Source: Adenanthera pavonina
Lineage: Eukaryota; Streptophyta; Magnoliopsida; Fabales; Fabaceae
Length of the DNA stretch: 64,000 nt
Assembly (NCBI GenBank): GCA_026686845.1
Contig: JAIVEN010000013.1
Coordinates: 11,738,001 to 11,802,000 of the forward strand
Direction of reading: 5' to 3'
Below, in pieces: positions 22,972 to 36,056 of the stretch. Numbering within the stretch: the first letter of the stretch is position 1; every line of letters begins with the position of its first letter. The position numbers were made by a program, and so were the translations under genes. Below the pieces are notes generated by a model, which saw only the letters and a list, made by a program, of their open reading frames with translations, had not been told where the DNA came from and made no database searches.

Positions 22972-23301
22972 GATTTTGTTTGGGTGGGGGAGGTTTTTGG
23001 GGGATTTTAAAGGAAAAAAAGAGGATTGGAGGGGAACTAATCCCCTCTCCTTATTTAGTTAAAAAATTTGGAGAGGATCAGTAGGGAAATAATCCCCTCT
23101 CCCACCCTTTTTTTTTCTTTTTTTTGGTACTTAATCCCTTCAATCCATTCTTGAATCAAACAAGATTTTATTAAAATCTTTTTAATCTCTTTCGCTCCAA
23201 TCCTACCAAACATGAGAATTTTAAAACCCCTTCAACCTCTTCTCCTCTAATTCTCTTAATTAAAAATCCTTCGAATTCCCTCAATTAAACCAAATAGACT
23301 C
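22972..23301. mobile_element. Tourist-like (PIF/Harbinger) MITE
   Basis: The ends GATTTTGTTTGG and, in reverse, GAGTCTATTTGG resemble the ...TGTTTGG terminal repeats of Tourist-like MITEs. Both sides have the trinucleotide TTA (22969-22971 and 23302-23304), the usual TWA target duplication. The 330-bp body contains G-rich and C-rich arms that pair with each other (for example GAGGGGAACTAATCCCC-type stretches). Confidence 0.55.
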
Positions 23302-24239
23302 TTATTCTTATTTATCAGGATGTTTCCACAAGTTGCTAATCTTTTTCTTATTTCTTAAGTCAACGAAGTTTTTAATATAATTCATCTATCTTTTTCAATC
23401 TTCAGCCAAAAAAAATATATATACCCTTTTCATTTATGAATGTATCGATTTGATACACCTATATACATATAATAAGCCACATAAGGCTAACTGAGATAAT
23501 AAAAATAGCATTGAGTTTGAATAGAGCTAGAAGTCAAGTATTCAGATCGCTCTTATTTAACAAAAGAAAAAACCTACATAATAATAATAATAATTATAAT
23601 AATATCATCATCATCAAGTCACATTTCAATCTCAACATAACTAATTATCTCATCAAGTCACATTTCAACATAATTTTTAAAGATATCGCTGTGTAATATT
23701 ATCAGCCCATTTATGATTTTGGAATGTTAGTTTTTGAACCTTATATCGAAAAAGTTTTTAAACTTAGAAATAGTTAAAACTGGGTTCCTATTAAGATCTT
23801 AATCGATAGTGTTAGAACTTTTTTTTTACTTTCTTGGCCAGCCGGAAGTGTTACCACTTAAAAGTAACTTATTTATTGCATTACTTAAATTTTTTTTGTC
23901 GTTTCTTCTTTTCGTAATCACATGTAATATTTCTATTTCTTTATTATATTACTTTATTTAAAATTTGTGGTTTCAATGAATGAAGTCATTGGATTGAATG
24001 TTTGAAACCACAAATCCAATGACTTTGTATCTGACCTAAAAAAAAAGAAAAAGAACAAGAAGACATTCTCTTCATCTATTTAGGGGGACATCGCAAGCGG
24101 TTAGCTGCTGGTAAAGCACCGTACTAATCATGTTAAAAAATATTATTTTTTAACTAATAAATATTATTAAAGCTTTAAACTGGTTTAATAGGAAAATTAA
24201 AATAAAATAGAGAATGCAATGGAACAAATGATTTCTAGG
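23302..24239. other. Intergenic DNA with a microsatellite and interlocked inverted repeats
   Basis: It contains an ATA/AAT microsatellite at about 23579-23605. A perfect 14-bp inverted repeat lies at 23963-23976 / 24002-24015, overlapping a second 11-bp pair (23985-23995 / 24013-24023). No gene is supported. Confidence 0.5.
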
Positions 24240-26525
24240 TGTGGCTCCCAATTTTTAATTTTAAAAAAATAAAAATAAAAATAAAGTCGTTATCAAAATT
24301 TTTAAAAGAGAAATTTTGAAAAATTTTTAAAAAAAATAATTTACGAAACATAAGAAATTCGAGAGTCAATTATGTCATGGGGAATGTATTAAATATCCAA
24401 TAACACCTGTTTGTAAAAATGGTTACCTTAAACTAATTATACAAAATTAACCTGACATTAAATTTATTTTAATTATCTTTATAAAACACACATATAAAAA
24501 ATTAATTGAATAATAAATAAACAAATTAATTTACATAGACGGACTAGACCTAGAATAAAAGTTTAGAACCTACGTACCCAATTCAAGTAATTTGAATGTA
24601 AAAATTCAATTTGTGTTTTTTTAAAAAAATTATATATTTTTAACAAAATAATTTTAATGGCTTCTTTTGTTATTTTGAAAATCAAAATACATATTATATA
24701 TATATGAAAAGACTATGGAGCTATTTATTTATTATTTATTAATAAATCCATGAAAATTCCCAAAAATCCACGTGTTAACTAAGCGGCTTACATGTCTATG
24801 GAAGTTCTAAAAATCTCACACAAGATAACTCGAAAATATATTAAAAATAGATGCAAAACTATATCAAATTTGAGAAAATTATTATTCTTTTGATTTCAAA
24901 AAATATTTTCCAAACAGAAAGCACATAATTTGATTAGTATATCAGCAGAGGCACATCATAACATGCGATAAATTTATTAATCTAAATGCCCACGGAGGCT
25001 CCAAAAATCTTACGCAGTATGATTTTTTTTAAAAAAATGTATTAGAAAATTATTATAAAAAATATTTATTTAATTATGATAAATATTTAATTACAAATTT
25101 AAGGAATCTTTTATTTGAATTTCTAAAATAACAACCATAAGGTCCAAAAAAAAACATATACAATTAAATTGGTATACCGGGGAGATCTATGTCGCACACA
25201 ATAAATCAATATCTATGGAAATTCTATAAATCTCACATCGTAATATTCTAATAACAACATCAATCTCATAAATGATGATTGTGTGATAGTGTAATATTAT
25301 AAGAAATGAATTATAAGCCAGAGATGAAAGAGCTTTGTTACTGTAGCTGAGAAAAATAATTCAACGAACCACACAACTTCAATAGTTTGATATTATATAA
25401 TATTCATGCCAATCATGCTTTGCCTCCATCTACAGGAATATCATTTTAAAACTATCGAAATTATATGTGTATTCAAAGAGGAGGAAATATTGAATTATGT
25501 TGTCAAAATGAAGAAATCTTTCAACCAAGGTGTCATGTATATGCACCAATGCTCATTATTATCCATTAATCTTTTTAGGAAGTAAAATCAATTTGTCAAT
25601 AATCATCATATTACCTCACATTATTTTTTTTCCCTCAAATACAAATAGAGAGACTATAAGCAACTTGGGTCATTGGTCTACATATATAAGAATTTTGCCT
25701 CAAGACTGTAAAATAAATTAAATAATGAAAGAAATAGAGTGTTACTACTATTCAAAGTTAAATTCAAATATAAAATCACTAGTTTGGAGTTGTGGATATA
25801 ATGCAAAATAATAAGAAAAAAATAAAATAAAATAAATAAGAATGACTCTCTTTCAGACATATAAAATATGTCATTTTCTCTATTAGATATATTCATAGGT
25901 ATGAGAGGTCATCTCATAATATAACTTACAATAAAGAGTATATAAAAAAAAAGAAAAAAAAGAATAATGAATTCTAAAAATTACAAAGAGGCAAACTCAC
26001 TCTTTTTTTCTCTATCCCAAGGCTCCCCCATATTTTTTTTCTTTCTTTATTTCTTCAACTGTCCAACTCACTATTCCTTTCTTTTTTTTTCTTCCTCTCA
26101 ATAACTCTCTCATCCTGCACTCAATCTCTTTTCCTTTATTTTTTTTCCTATTTCCTCAAACATCCCTTTGTCCTTCCCCTTCTCACAATTTTCTTCTTTT
26201 TGCTCCCCCTTCCTTATAACCTACTTTTCCTTTATATAGACAGGGGGAGGAAAATCTAACACAAATTACATTTTCTTTGTAAATTCAAATCTCAAAGGAT
26301 TTGGAATTTCATAAAGGAGAAATCTATATCTTTAAGATAAGATTACTTTTGTGAAATTATTAATTTTTAGGAATTTTCAATTATTCTTTTTTAATATTTT
26401 TTCTTTATCAAATAAAACTCTAATGGAAACACATTTTTTTTTATTTTCACCTTTATCAAATTAGACTTAAACGAAAACTTTTTTATTATTTTATATTAAA
26501 ACTCGGACACAATACGATATTCATA
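24240..26525 (-). repeat. 3' LTR of the large minus-strand element
   Basis: It starts TGTGGCTCCC on the plus strand (the equivalent of TGTCGCACCC in the partner LTR) and ends ATATTCATA. It aligns over its length with 39586-41963 with many substitutions. A minus-strand TATA box is at 26231-26238, followed by a pyrimidine-rich plus strand (25990-26220), that is a purine-rich leader in the transcript. Confidence 0.72.
26231..26238 (-). promoter_or_regulatory. TATA box in the 3' LTR
   Basis: TATATAAA on the minus strand; the equivalent position in the 5' LTR (41587-41594) is also intact, which supports the LTR orientation. Confidence 0.5.
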
Positions 26526-28628
26526 GTTGCTCCTCTTTACTTGTTTCTTAGGTGAGAAGGAGAAAATGTGTATGATTTGAAGTTCTTGTATAAGGAATAA
26601 GTAAAGATGAGAACATGTATTTTGTTTGTCCATGCAATGCTAAGATGACACTAGACTCTACCAGACTTAGTTTGATTAAAAAAAATTTTTAGTAAAAGAA
26701 TCACTTGAGGTCTCACTTTATTCTTTTTTTTTCCTTACAGGTGTTTATCACTAAAGCAAAGAGCCATAGGATCATTCGAGATTTGGTATCTAGCCATTTT
26801 GTCATAAATTGTGGCATGTGTGAGTACCTAGTATATGGTGAACAAAAATAGCTAGCCAAGTGAATTGAAAATTTTTAATATTAAAAAGCATTCTCATTCG
26901 TCATATTTGAACCATTTGCTTTGATTAGGAGATGTCTTTTTTTTTTTTAAACTTCTTTGTTATCAAATTGGACCTGAATTTAGAATTTCTCATCACCTTA
27001 TTTGAGCTAGTGGATCCTTAACATTATTGACTAGTTTCTAGTATCTTCAGTGTACCCTAATAAATCAGGAACTCAGCTTCTTATTTATATGTCTTGAATT
27101 GTTTTAGAATCAAAGAGAAAGAACAGAATAATGCATACCCATCTAGCGAAACAAGTAAATTTCACCTTATCTGAACCCATACTTTAGTGCAATTGAATTA
27201 TTAAGGATTCTCTTAGTTTCCTTGCACATTTTGTGCTTCACTTTTATAGGAGACATTTTCTTTCTTGGGCCGTTATGCGCTCTTTTGATGTGAAGATCAA
27301 ACATTTGTGATACAAATCCCTGGTTTCTCAAGTTTACATAACCCGCTGCACCAAAATGCTATTAGCACACTTATAGCTCATACTGCACCGTTTGACATGG
27401 AAGATAACACTTTTTGGTGAAACCCCTTGGTTACTAAGCATAACTTGAGCCAATGGAGTGGATATTTTTATGCATTTATTTTCCTTCTCGGTTTTTCTAA
27501 CCTGATTCATTTTCCTCAAGGTAAATTTTTATGGGTCTAGATAAGGAATTCTGCTATAGCTCTAACATGGGTATATAAAATTCCACTCTCTTTTTCTCTA
27601 ACTCTTTGTAGGTTTTTTGAGGCATTGAGATCATTGAAATGAGTGTTGCCTCTCCCGACAAGGTCTTTTCCATACATATGGCCAGGAATCAAATCTTGGA
27701 CAGCATGCTTAATGGACTAGCTATCTGCTAACTGTGCCGAACCTTGTTGGATAACCCTTATGGATTTGATTATGCTCAACTAGAATTTTTATCCATATAA
27801 AGGATCTCCACTTTATTTGACCAGTTGTGATGGTATATTCTCTAAGTCCTTTCATGGATGTTATTTTCTTTATATTTCATTTTCAAATGCTCTTGAATCA
27901 CATCTCATTGTGTCCATGCGATAACCAATGGAGTTTTCTCTGGAAATACTATTTTTTTTCTCTTGGACAACTATTCTCATTTCCCACAAACTGGGTTGTG
28001 GAGTTCAACAAAGTTTTGCATATGACTTTTGACTCAGTCTATTGTCCCAATATAATCCATCTTGTTAAAGAGACAGCCAAAGCAGTGTCTTAGTAGTTTT
28101 CAAAATGTGCATTCAAAATTGTAGACCAAACACAAGGATAAAGATGAACATCTATGCATGTGATGCAATGAAAACCAGACTCTTACTATAGCTAAGCTAC
28201 ATGGACCTAAGATGGATGATCAAATGGGGACTATTTGGCTCAATCTAATGGAGTGACCAAACAAAATGTCATGTTAATGAGATGCCCCTCTTTACTTGGT
28301 GACTAAGGGAGAATATTGAAAGACTATGTCATATGATATTCATAACTTAAGAATAAATGAGGATGAAAACATGTATTTTGTTTGGGTATAAAAAAATGAA
28401 AGGCAATGTTAGATGGAAATGAGGTGCCTATTTTCATATGACTTTGGTGAATGCCTATCGTTACATGGCTTTGGGTGCTAGTCAAAACTGGACTTTGGTG
28501 GTAGTGAAGTGCCTATTTCCATAGGACTTTGGTGAATGCCTGCTGTTACAGGGCTTTAGGTGTCAGCCAAGACTGGACTTTGGCAATAGTGATGTGCTTA
28601 TTTTCATAGGAATTTGGTGAATGTCTGC
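26526..28628 (-). other. 3' internal region of the large element
   Basis: Non-coding DNA that is repeated in inverted orientation at 41990-44651. Next to the LTR lies a purine-rich stretch (minus strand AAGTAAAGAGGAGCAAC), the likely polypurine tract. The right end (28430-28628) contains about two and a half copies of the ~88-bp minisatellite that is expanded at 41990-42640. Confidence 0.6.
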
Positions 28629-31600
28629 TGTGAACACCCCATTTTGTCCGGGTATTTTATAAAAAATGACAAAAAAAACAATAATAAAATAAAATAAAAT
28701 AAAAATAAAAATAAATAATAATAAAAAAAACAAAAACAAAAACAACAAAAATAATAAAATAAATAAAAAGGAAAGGAAACAAAGGAAAGAGACAAAATAA
28801 AACAAAAAAATGAATAAAAAAAAACAGAAAAGTATATATGGTCAAAAAAAAAAAGGAGGGGGAGGGGGTAATTTCAGGCCCAGGATGCCACGAGCCCAAG
28901 TGAGGGCTTGTGGACCTGGGCCACCAAGGGCGTAGCCCTAAAAGAAATGACAGGGAGAGAGCCACCGAAAAGAAGAGCACACAGAGGGAGCAGCTGATAC
29001 TGGAAAAAGAAAAAAGAAAAGGGCGGTGCAGACTGAGAAAAGCAGGGAACGACAAGAAAAAAGGAAGCAGAGGGAAAGCTGAGGACTGGAAGAGGACTGA
29101 GGAAGTCACAGGCAGACCGAAAGAAAAAGGAAACTGAGGGAGCAGCAGTCACCCGAAGAAAAAGGGAAACCGAGCGTGGAAGCAGGCAAAAAAGGCGAGA
29201 CCAGAAAAAGCAGGGGAAGGAGATGTACACGAAAGGGATAAGCAGTGGGAGCACGCGAGAGAGAAAAAGCAAGAAAGAGACGGAGGAAGCCGAGAGAGAG
29301 CTGAGCACGAAAAGACAGGAACCGAGGCAGACGTGCACGAAGCCGGAAGAACAGAAGGACCACACGCTCGGGTTTCTCCTCCAAGCACCGCAAAGAGCTC
29401 TATAAAAGGGGAGGATCTTCATTCGGAACCAAAAAAAAAAAAGGAGGAGGGGGCCACGGACGGAGATGAGAAAAAGCCAGAGGGAGACTGGACCGAAGGA
29501 AGCTGGAGCCACCCGAAGAAAAAACAATTACAGAAAATAGAGGTAGCATTGGTGACCGAAAAAGAGGGCCGCGGGCGGAGCTGAAAAAACTAGAGGGAGT
29601 CCGAGCAGGAGGAGGATCATAATGAAAAAAAGCAGAGTGAGCCACGGATGAAAGAGGGAGGCACTGACTTGTGAGAAGAGTTAGGACCGAGCACAAAGAG
29701 GAAGGTAGGCTGAGCAAAGGAACAGGGGAGGCCTAAGGGGAAGCCATGCGTAAGAGACGAAGGAGCAGACGATCCGAGAAGAAATTGGAAGTTTAGCGGG
29801 TCGTTTGGGTTAGTAGCTTGTCATGATTTTTTCTCTTTTGCTATGGGTTTGCTATCTCTGATTGTTCCCCATATTCAGCTCTGTGGCTGTTATCATGATT
29901 TTACAAGTTCTAATAGTTAATTTGTTTAAATTAACTACTTGATCTTAGATCTCATTTCTAGGAACTTGGATGGTGTATACTTCAAATGTCGACTTGATTT
30001 CCTGTTCTGTTGCATGGCTAAAGGCCATTGATCATTACTGCGTTGTGATTGTTGAGTTTTGAAATTACTGGCTGATCATGCATTTAGAAGTAGCTAAGTT
30101 TGCTCTGGACTCCTATTTTTATATACTCCTCCTTCAGGGCGTTGATGGTCAGGGGAGCTTAAATGAATGCCAAATCCATTTGCTAATCTCGCCCCTATGT
30201 GATAAGTGTAATGGCTCATGCATAAGCTGATTGTGTATTGCTTCCTAGGCTTAACCTTAGCACTTAATCATTTGATAAGCCTCACAGGACAAAATCATGG
30301 CTGCTGTTTGACATGGATTAGGGGTTATTGAGCATGGGTTTGTCTTCAACGTTTTTGCATGCTTAGGTATCACGGTCACGGTTCAGAGGTGTTGTAGCAT
30401 ACTGGTTCGTAGTAAGCCTCAATCCGGGAAAAAAAAAAAAAAGAACAAGCTTACCCCATGATCAGTTCTTCTTAATGATTTACAAGGTCTGGTTTTTTGG
30501 GGTGAGTCATAAGCCCACCTGAAGGAAAGATTTTTGTCAAATATGTTTCTGAAATGAAACAATGTAAGTAGTATAGTTTGGCTTTTCCTTTCAGGCCCAT
30601 TTATTTCTGTATGAAGTGTATTTTTTTTTTAGGCATAGGCTTACCTAAAGAAAAGCTTTTTTGTTGTCAAATATGGGTCTTAATTGAAATAAAGTAAGGA
30701 GGGGTGTAGTTTGGGCTTTTCCTTTTGGGGCCACTTATTTCTTAATAGTTACAAGGTCTTGGCTTTTGGAGTTGAAATATAGGCGTTAGAGCTAATTAAG
30801 TCAGTCATATGAGTGTATAAATAGTTTCATAAATTGGTGAGTTTAATTTCGTCTTGTGTTTGTCACGAAGACTTGTGAGCTCTCGTAGATCGTTAAAATA
30901 ATCACACCGTGCGAGCCTACGGGGCTACACGAGTGTATTATAAAGGTATATGTATAATATGTCCCAAGAACCTTTGCCTCTAAAATTCTATTTTCTCATA
31001 AAAATAAAATAAAATAAAATAAAATAATAATAAAATGAATAATAGAAATAACCGATTGGGTAACCATACCACGTGAGGTTTCCAGTACCCACGCAGGTAT
31101 TCGGGTTAACTATGTCGTCACGTAAGATGGCGAATCTACACAGATGTACTAGTTGAACTGTCTTTTAAGAAAATAATCATATTTTATAAAGAATGAACAA
31201 TAATAATAATAATAATATAACCAATTCTCAAACATTAAATGATAATAGTATTTTTAAATTATCGTCTTAAAATTATAATAAAGCCTTTATGCCGTGAGGT
31301 TTAGAACTTCTACAGGTAACTAAGGTATCGATCTATCGGGCATGGCTGCGAGTCTGTAACAGGTGGATTGATTTTCTCTTTTTAAAAAGAAAAATTCTCA
31401 AAAGTACAAAAATGTTATTTCAAAAATCAAAAATCAAAAATCAAATAAAAACATTTTCAAAATCCAAAAAATCAAAGAAAAACAAAAAAATATTTTCAAA
31501 ATAGAATAAGAGTAAGTAAAATGGAATTAAATTATCTTTTGCAAATTAAAACACACCAACTTGATCTAAGAAAATTGTTTCGTCTGCAAAAAGTTGAATA

Positions 31601-32222
31601 ATTTTCCATTAACTTTCTTTTATTACAAAAATTAAAAAATATATCAACCAACAGACACGCATTTCTAGTCCCAAATTACGTGGACTTTGATCCCCATCGC
31701 AGGGTACGTAGGCCCCAAGCTCTGATCCTGGGTCAAGTCCGCCTTTGTAAAAAATAAATATTTTCTAATTTATTTGGTGTTTTTTCCTTTAATTTAATAA
31801 ATGTTTCCCAATTTATTTTCTCAAACCCTTTTTCTCATTTTGCTTGAATATCCGTAATTTTAATTTAATTTACTTTCTTTATTTTGTTTTCCAAATTTTC
31901 TTAATTTTCTTTTTCTCTATCCTTTTTCTCGCATGTGAACGATAAAAGAAAACCAAAATACATTTTTAAGCCATATTAATTTACACAATCAACGTAAGGT
32001 AACCGTTTCTAGGAACGGGTGTTGTGGGGTGCCTAACACCTTCCCCACCCACTATCGACTTTCGAATCCAATTTTGATTACGCAGACCATCCTTTCCTTT
32101 TTAATTCGGTTTCCCAAGATTTTTCCTTAAAATTTTGGTGGCGACTCCTCACAAGTCGGTTTTCACTTGAGAACCAGATTTGTTCTCTTTTTTCATTTCG
32201 TCGCATTTTTCTGGGTGCGACA
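28629..32222 (+). mobile_element. Solo LTR (3.6 kb) inserted in the large element
   Basis: It begins TGTGAACACCCC and ends GGGTGCGACA, the same terminal type as its host element but on the opposite strand and diverged in sequence. Flanks TCTGC and TCTTC agree at four of five bases. A TATA box (29401-29408) is preceded and followed by a strikingly purine-rich plus strand (about 28860-29780). Before the end is a GGCGACTCC-type stretch. No internal coding region or second LTR lies inside. The long antisense open frames in the purine-rich part are compositional artefacts. Confidence 0.6.
29401..29408 (+). promoter_or_regulatory. TATA box of the 28629 solo LTR
   Basis: TATAAAAG in the context GAGCTCTATAAAAGGGGAGG, followed by purine-rich leader sequence. 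Confidence 0.5.
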
Positions 32223-33399
32223 TCTTCTTTATTTTCTCTAAATTTGAAAGATGATGAAGGATATAAAATTTCTCTTTTTAATTTGGAAACAGGATAGACA
32301 TGCCTCTATTCAAGTGGTGATGAATGCAATGCATGCTATGAATGATGAATGGAAGGGGTAAGAGTTTGACATTTCATTTTGGCCCAATCTTGTGCCATGC
32401 ATGTATGTTTATAATGCACATTATATGGATTTTGTTCTTTTTCCCTAGTCTAGGAGGAAGCTTACATATAAGACAAGATTTTCTTTTATTTTATTTGCCT
32501 TGGTACAAATGAAGACTCATTAGATGAAGTATAAAAAAAAAAAACATGCATGATTTGCCCCAATCTAAAAATGGATACTCATTAAATGATTAGTAAAAGA
32601 TGCAAGATTTATCTTTTTATTTTTGTTTTCCCCAATCTAGATGGAAGCTTATTTTGATGCAATGCATGCAATGAATGATAAATGCATGATGCAATTTTTT
32701 GTTTTCTCCAATAGAGGCTTACTGAGTGATTAGTGAAAGATGCAAGATTTATCTTTTGATTTTTTTTGTTTGTCCCAATCTAGATGGAGGCTTATTTTAA
32801 TGCAATGGAGGATGCATGAGTTGTGCAAGTTTGATTCCCTATCTATCCTATTATGGGTGAGAGTTTATTCTGATACAATGCATGAAATGGATGCAAACAT
32901 TCTACTTTTAAAAACTCCATCATTTTTGTGCAAAGTACACACTCATGGGTCACTCGATGTATATGTGTTTGCTTATGCATGTCATGTTTGATGCTATTGA
33001 TGTACAAGAATATAGGATTCTTGATCACATGAAAATAGGAAAGTCAATACTTACCCTAATGAGGAAATTCATCAAAACAAAGGACTTTTGAAGATACTTT
33101 CACCAAATAGACATTACCAACATGAGAGGGCCATAGTTTTAATTTGCATTTCCAAGAGGAACTCATTTGGTCATTTTCCAAGACAATTTCCTTGCCCTAA
33201 TTTCATACCATGTGCTTGATATGACCATCCTTTTTAGTTAATTTTTATCTTTAATTCTTGAGAAGTTAATGATTAAGACCTACTCTTACTTTATTAAACA
33301 ATGTCAATGTAGTCATGCATGAAGTTGAATTTAATGGAATTTTAAGAATGATGAAACATATGACCATTTGCATGGAGGAGATTTTGGACGTATGGATAT

Positions 33400-33690
33400 A
33401 GAGTAATAGAATTGGAAAATGCCCAAATTCTACTATGAAGATTTCTTAATTGAAAAAAAACAGAATAATAAATAGGAAATGAGGTAATAGAATTGAAAAA
33501 TTTTCATATTCTATGCTGATGTCTACTTTTCTGAAAGTAAATAGGTGATATGCAAAGAAATGCAACTAAGAAAATGCCCTAATCCTATACTAGGTGCATT
33601 TTATTTGAATGACGGAAGTATGAAGTGGATATGAAGTGGTGGAATTTGGGATATGCCCTAAATTCTGCAATCAAAATGGTTATTAAAAAT
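33400..33690. repeat. Degenerate minisatellite, period about 78 bp
   Basis: Four units, near 33406, 33485, 33562 and 33635, each contain a GAATTGGAAAATGCCC...ATTCTA-like block. Confidence 0.45.
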
Positions 33691-34100
33691 AATGAGAAAA
33701 TGGGAAAAAGTACATTTCTTGATTAGAATATTTCCTTTAAGAATATTACAATTGATGTAAGTAAAAGATTTTTACTCTAAGCTTTGCCTTTTACACTAGT
33801 TTAAATTACCTTGGAGTTGAAACCATCTTCCAAAAGAAAACTGTCCCAATTATTTTTAAACAAGTCAAATCTCATTGAGGACTATTAGGGTTTGTAACTT
33901 GATCTAGATGAATACGTTTTTGAAAATAAAAGGGATATTAGGTTCAAAAACACCCCACCTTTATCAATCCTTTCATTAACCACCTTCACATACTTCTCTA
34001 ACAAGATTTTATATTGAAACTCACTTACCAAGAGAGAGTATTTTAGGTTTATAATATGGGTACGAAGGAGAGAGTTATAGGTTAAGAACATAAGGATTTT

Positions 34101-34250
34101 AAAGGCTCAAATATTTAGGTGGGACTACAATGAGAAGGGTTACAAAGGCTTTAATATTCGTGTGGGTCTACAATTAAGGTGGTAGTACCAAGAAAACGGT
34201 TACAAAGGCTTGACTATTCATGTAGTATGTGGGACTATGATGAGAAATTT
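34101..34250. repeat. Short tandem repeat, about three copies
   Basis: Units share GGTTACAAAGGCTT, then TATTC.TGT and GTGGG.CTAC.AT blocks, with uneven spacing (about 45-60 bp). Confidence 0.45.
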
Positions 34251-36056
34251 ACTTTGGGAAATCTGCAATCTTACAAAACTTGATACCTCCTTAAAGTTTC
34301 AGTTGGGAGAATGTTTTTTTCAGCAAAAATCTTTTACTACTTTCACTTCTTATTCAATGAAAGTCACTTGCTTGAGGATTCTTTTTTTCTCTTTTTTTTC
34401 ATAAGAGCTTCTTTTTTTTTTTGGAAGAATGTTACTTTGATATTCTCTCTCTCTTGCTTACTTTTCCAATACCTTTTGTTTGACTTTTATTATTGCTTTT
34501 ACCCATTATAACATCAAGAATGCTATTTTGTAATTATTTTTTTTTTGGGTTTATCAATATTAAGGGATAGAAAGAGGTTTTTAAAAGCAAAAAGTGGTTG
34601 GAAATGGTTATGTAATGTTTAGGGTAGGCAAAAAGGAAAAATTGATCCTCTTTTGACATTTGAGTTTTTTAGCAAGAAAATATATTAGATACTTTCCATC
34701 CCAAGGTAATTATTTAATCATGGGTTAATTAAAATAATCACCGCTACTAGGTCAATTGGAATGACTAGGGTATCTTCCAGATTGGAAAAAAAATGCCTCA
34801 TATCTTCAACTCAACCTGTTTATAGGACCTACAATTGCATTTCTTTTTTTTTTTCTTTTTTCGATATGTTTCTTTCTTCCTTTTTTCAATCTAGGTAGCA
34901 TATTTTACTTCTTATTCCATCCAATTCTCACATTAATTGAAGAACAAAGTATTACAAGGGATGAATGCTTGCCAGGAAATTGACAAGATGAATAGACTAA
35001 TAAGAGGAAATATGGAAATACATGACCATAACATCAGTAAAGTCAGTCTCAGTACTAGATCTTCACATTGTTTGATGAAGATATGACACATTAGAGACTC
35101 ACTTTTTTTGAAGAATGGTCTTATGGGTGAAAGTTATGATTGGAATTGGAAATATTATTTTGAGGTAATCTTTTGTGAGTGTCTTAGAAGAGCAAGTCCC
35201 CTAGCCCTCAAGAAAACTTATTCTTTCCATGCTTATATGAGTGATGAATAATTTTTTTATGGTCATGGAGAAGCCTGGATACAACTTTTTGACCTAAAGG
35301 CTCATATTGACTTCCCATCTCAAGGAGCCAATAATCCTATATTTCGCAAATTTCACAATCTTTATCATGATATGCAAAATTATTATGTAAGTGAATGCAT
35401 GCTCATTATGTTATACAACTGATGATGAATTGATTAGTGCATTAATTCTATTGCAATGGTCCATTGTCAAAAATGAATTGTGAGAATCTGTAGTCTTTGC
35501 TTAGGTGTGTTTAAGGGAAGGATTGGACTTTTGAATGATAGGTAGCAGGAAGTAAGTTTATTGGATAGGTTTAGGAGCAAGAAACCTTTGTTCTCATCTA
35601 AACTGTTGTTGCCTCTTATAATAATTAAAATTGACAAGAGGATTTTAAAATTGATTAGTTAATATGTTAGTAGGCTACCTTTAGCAATGTTTATTTCCCT
35701 TCAGATCTTTATTACATTTTGTTAATTCATGAAAGACCAAATCTCTCTAGATTTAGTTCATGATTTTTGTAAATCTACTAATGTGTCAATCAGACTTTTG
35801 GTTTTTTGTTTTATTTTTGTTTTATATTTTTTATTAATGAATTTTGGCAATTGGTTTAGGTGTAAAAATATTTCTTCTTCTAGGTGCTTATTGTTCTTAA
35901 GAAAAGAAATTATGATTTTGTTTTATTCACACCTTTTGAAAATTAATTGCCTAATATTATTAATGATGCTCATGCCATATACATTTAAGACTATGCCACT
36001 TTTAGCATGTTATCAAGCTAATTTATGTCTTTGTGAAAAGTGTGAAAAGCCACTTT

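Larger units (their letters stand above)
32223..36056 (-). other. Central internal region of the large element
   Basis: No coding motif was recognised on either strand. The region is dominated by degenerate tandem repeats. Around 32440-32840 units contain GATGCAAGATTTATCTTTT and CCAATCTAGATGGAAGC blocks. At 33400-33690 there are four copies with a period near 78 bp, and at 34101-34250 about three copies of a GGTTACAAAGGCTT-containing unit. From 34250 to 36056 nothing definite is seen. Confidence 0.45.

Noticed and set aside
24081..24130. Slightly GC-rich stretch (GCAAGCGGTTAGCTGCTGG) resembling an RNA gene
   Set aside because: No cloverleaf or box pattern could be built; too short and without flanking signals.
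28657..29717. Several overlapping minus-strand open frames, up to 217 codons, with Ser/Phe/Leu-rich products
   Set aside because: They are the antisense of a purine-rich LTR segment. Low stop frequency follows from composition, the products are low-complexity, and alternative frames are equally open.
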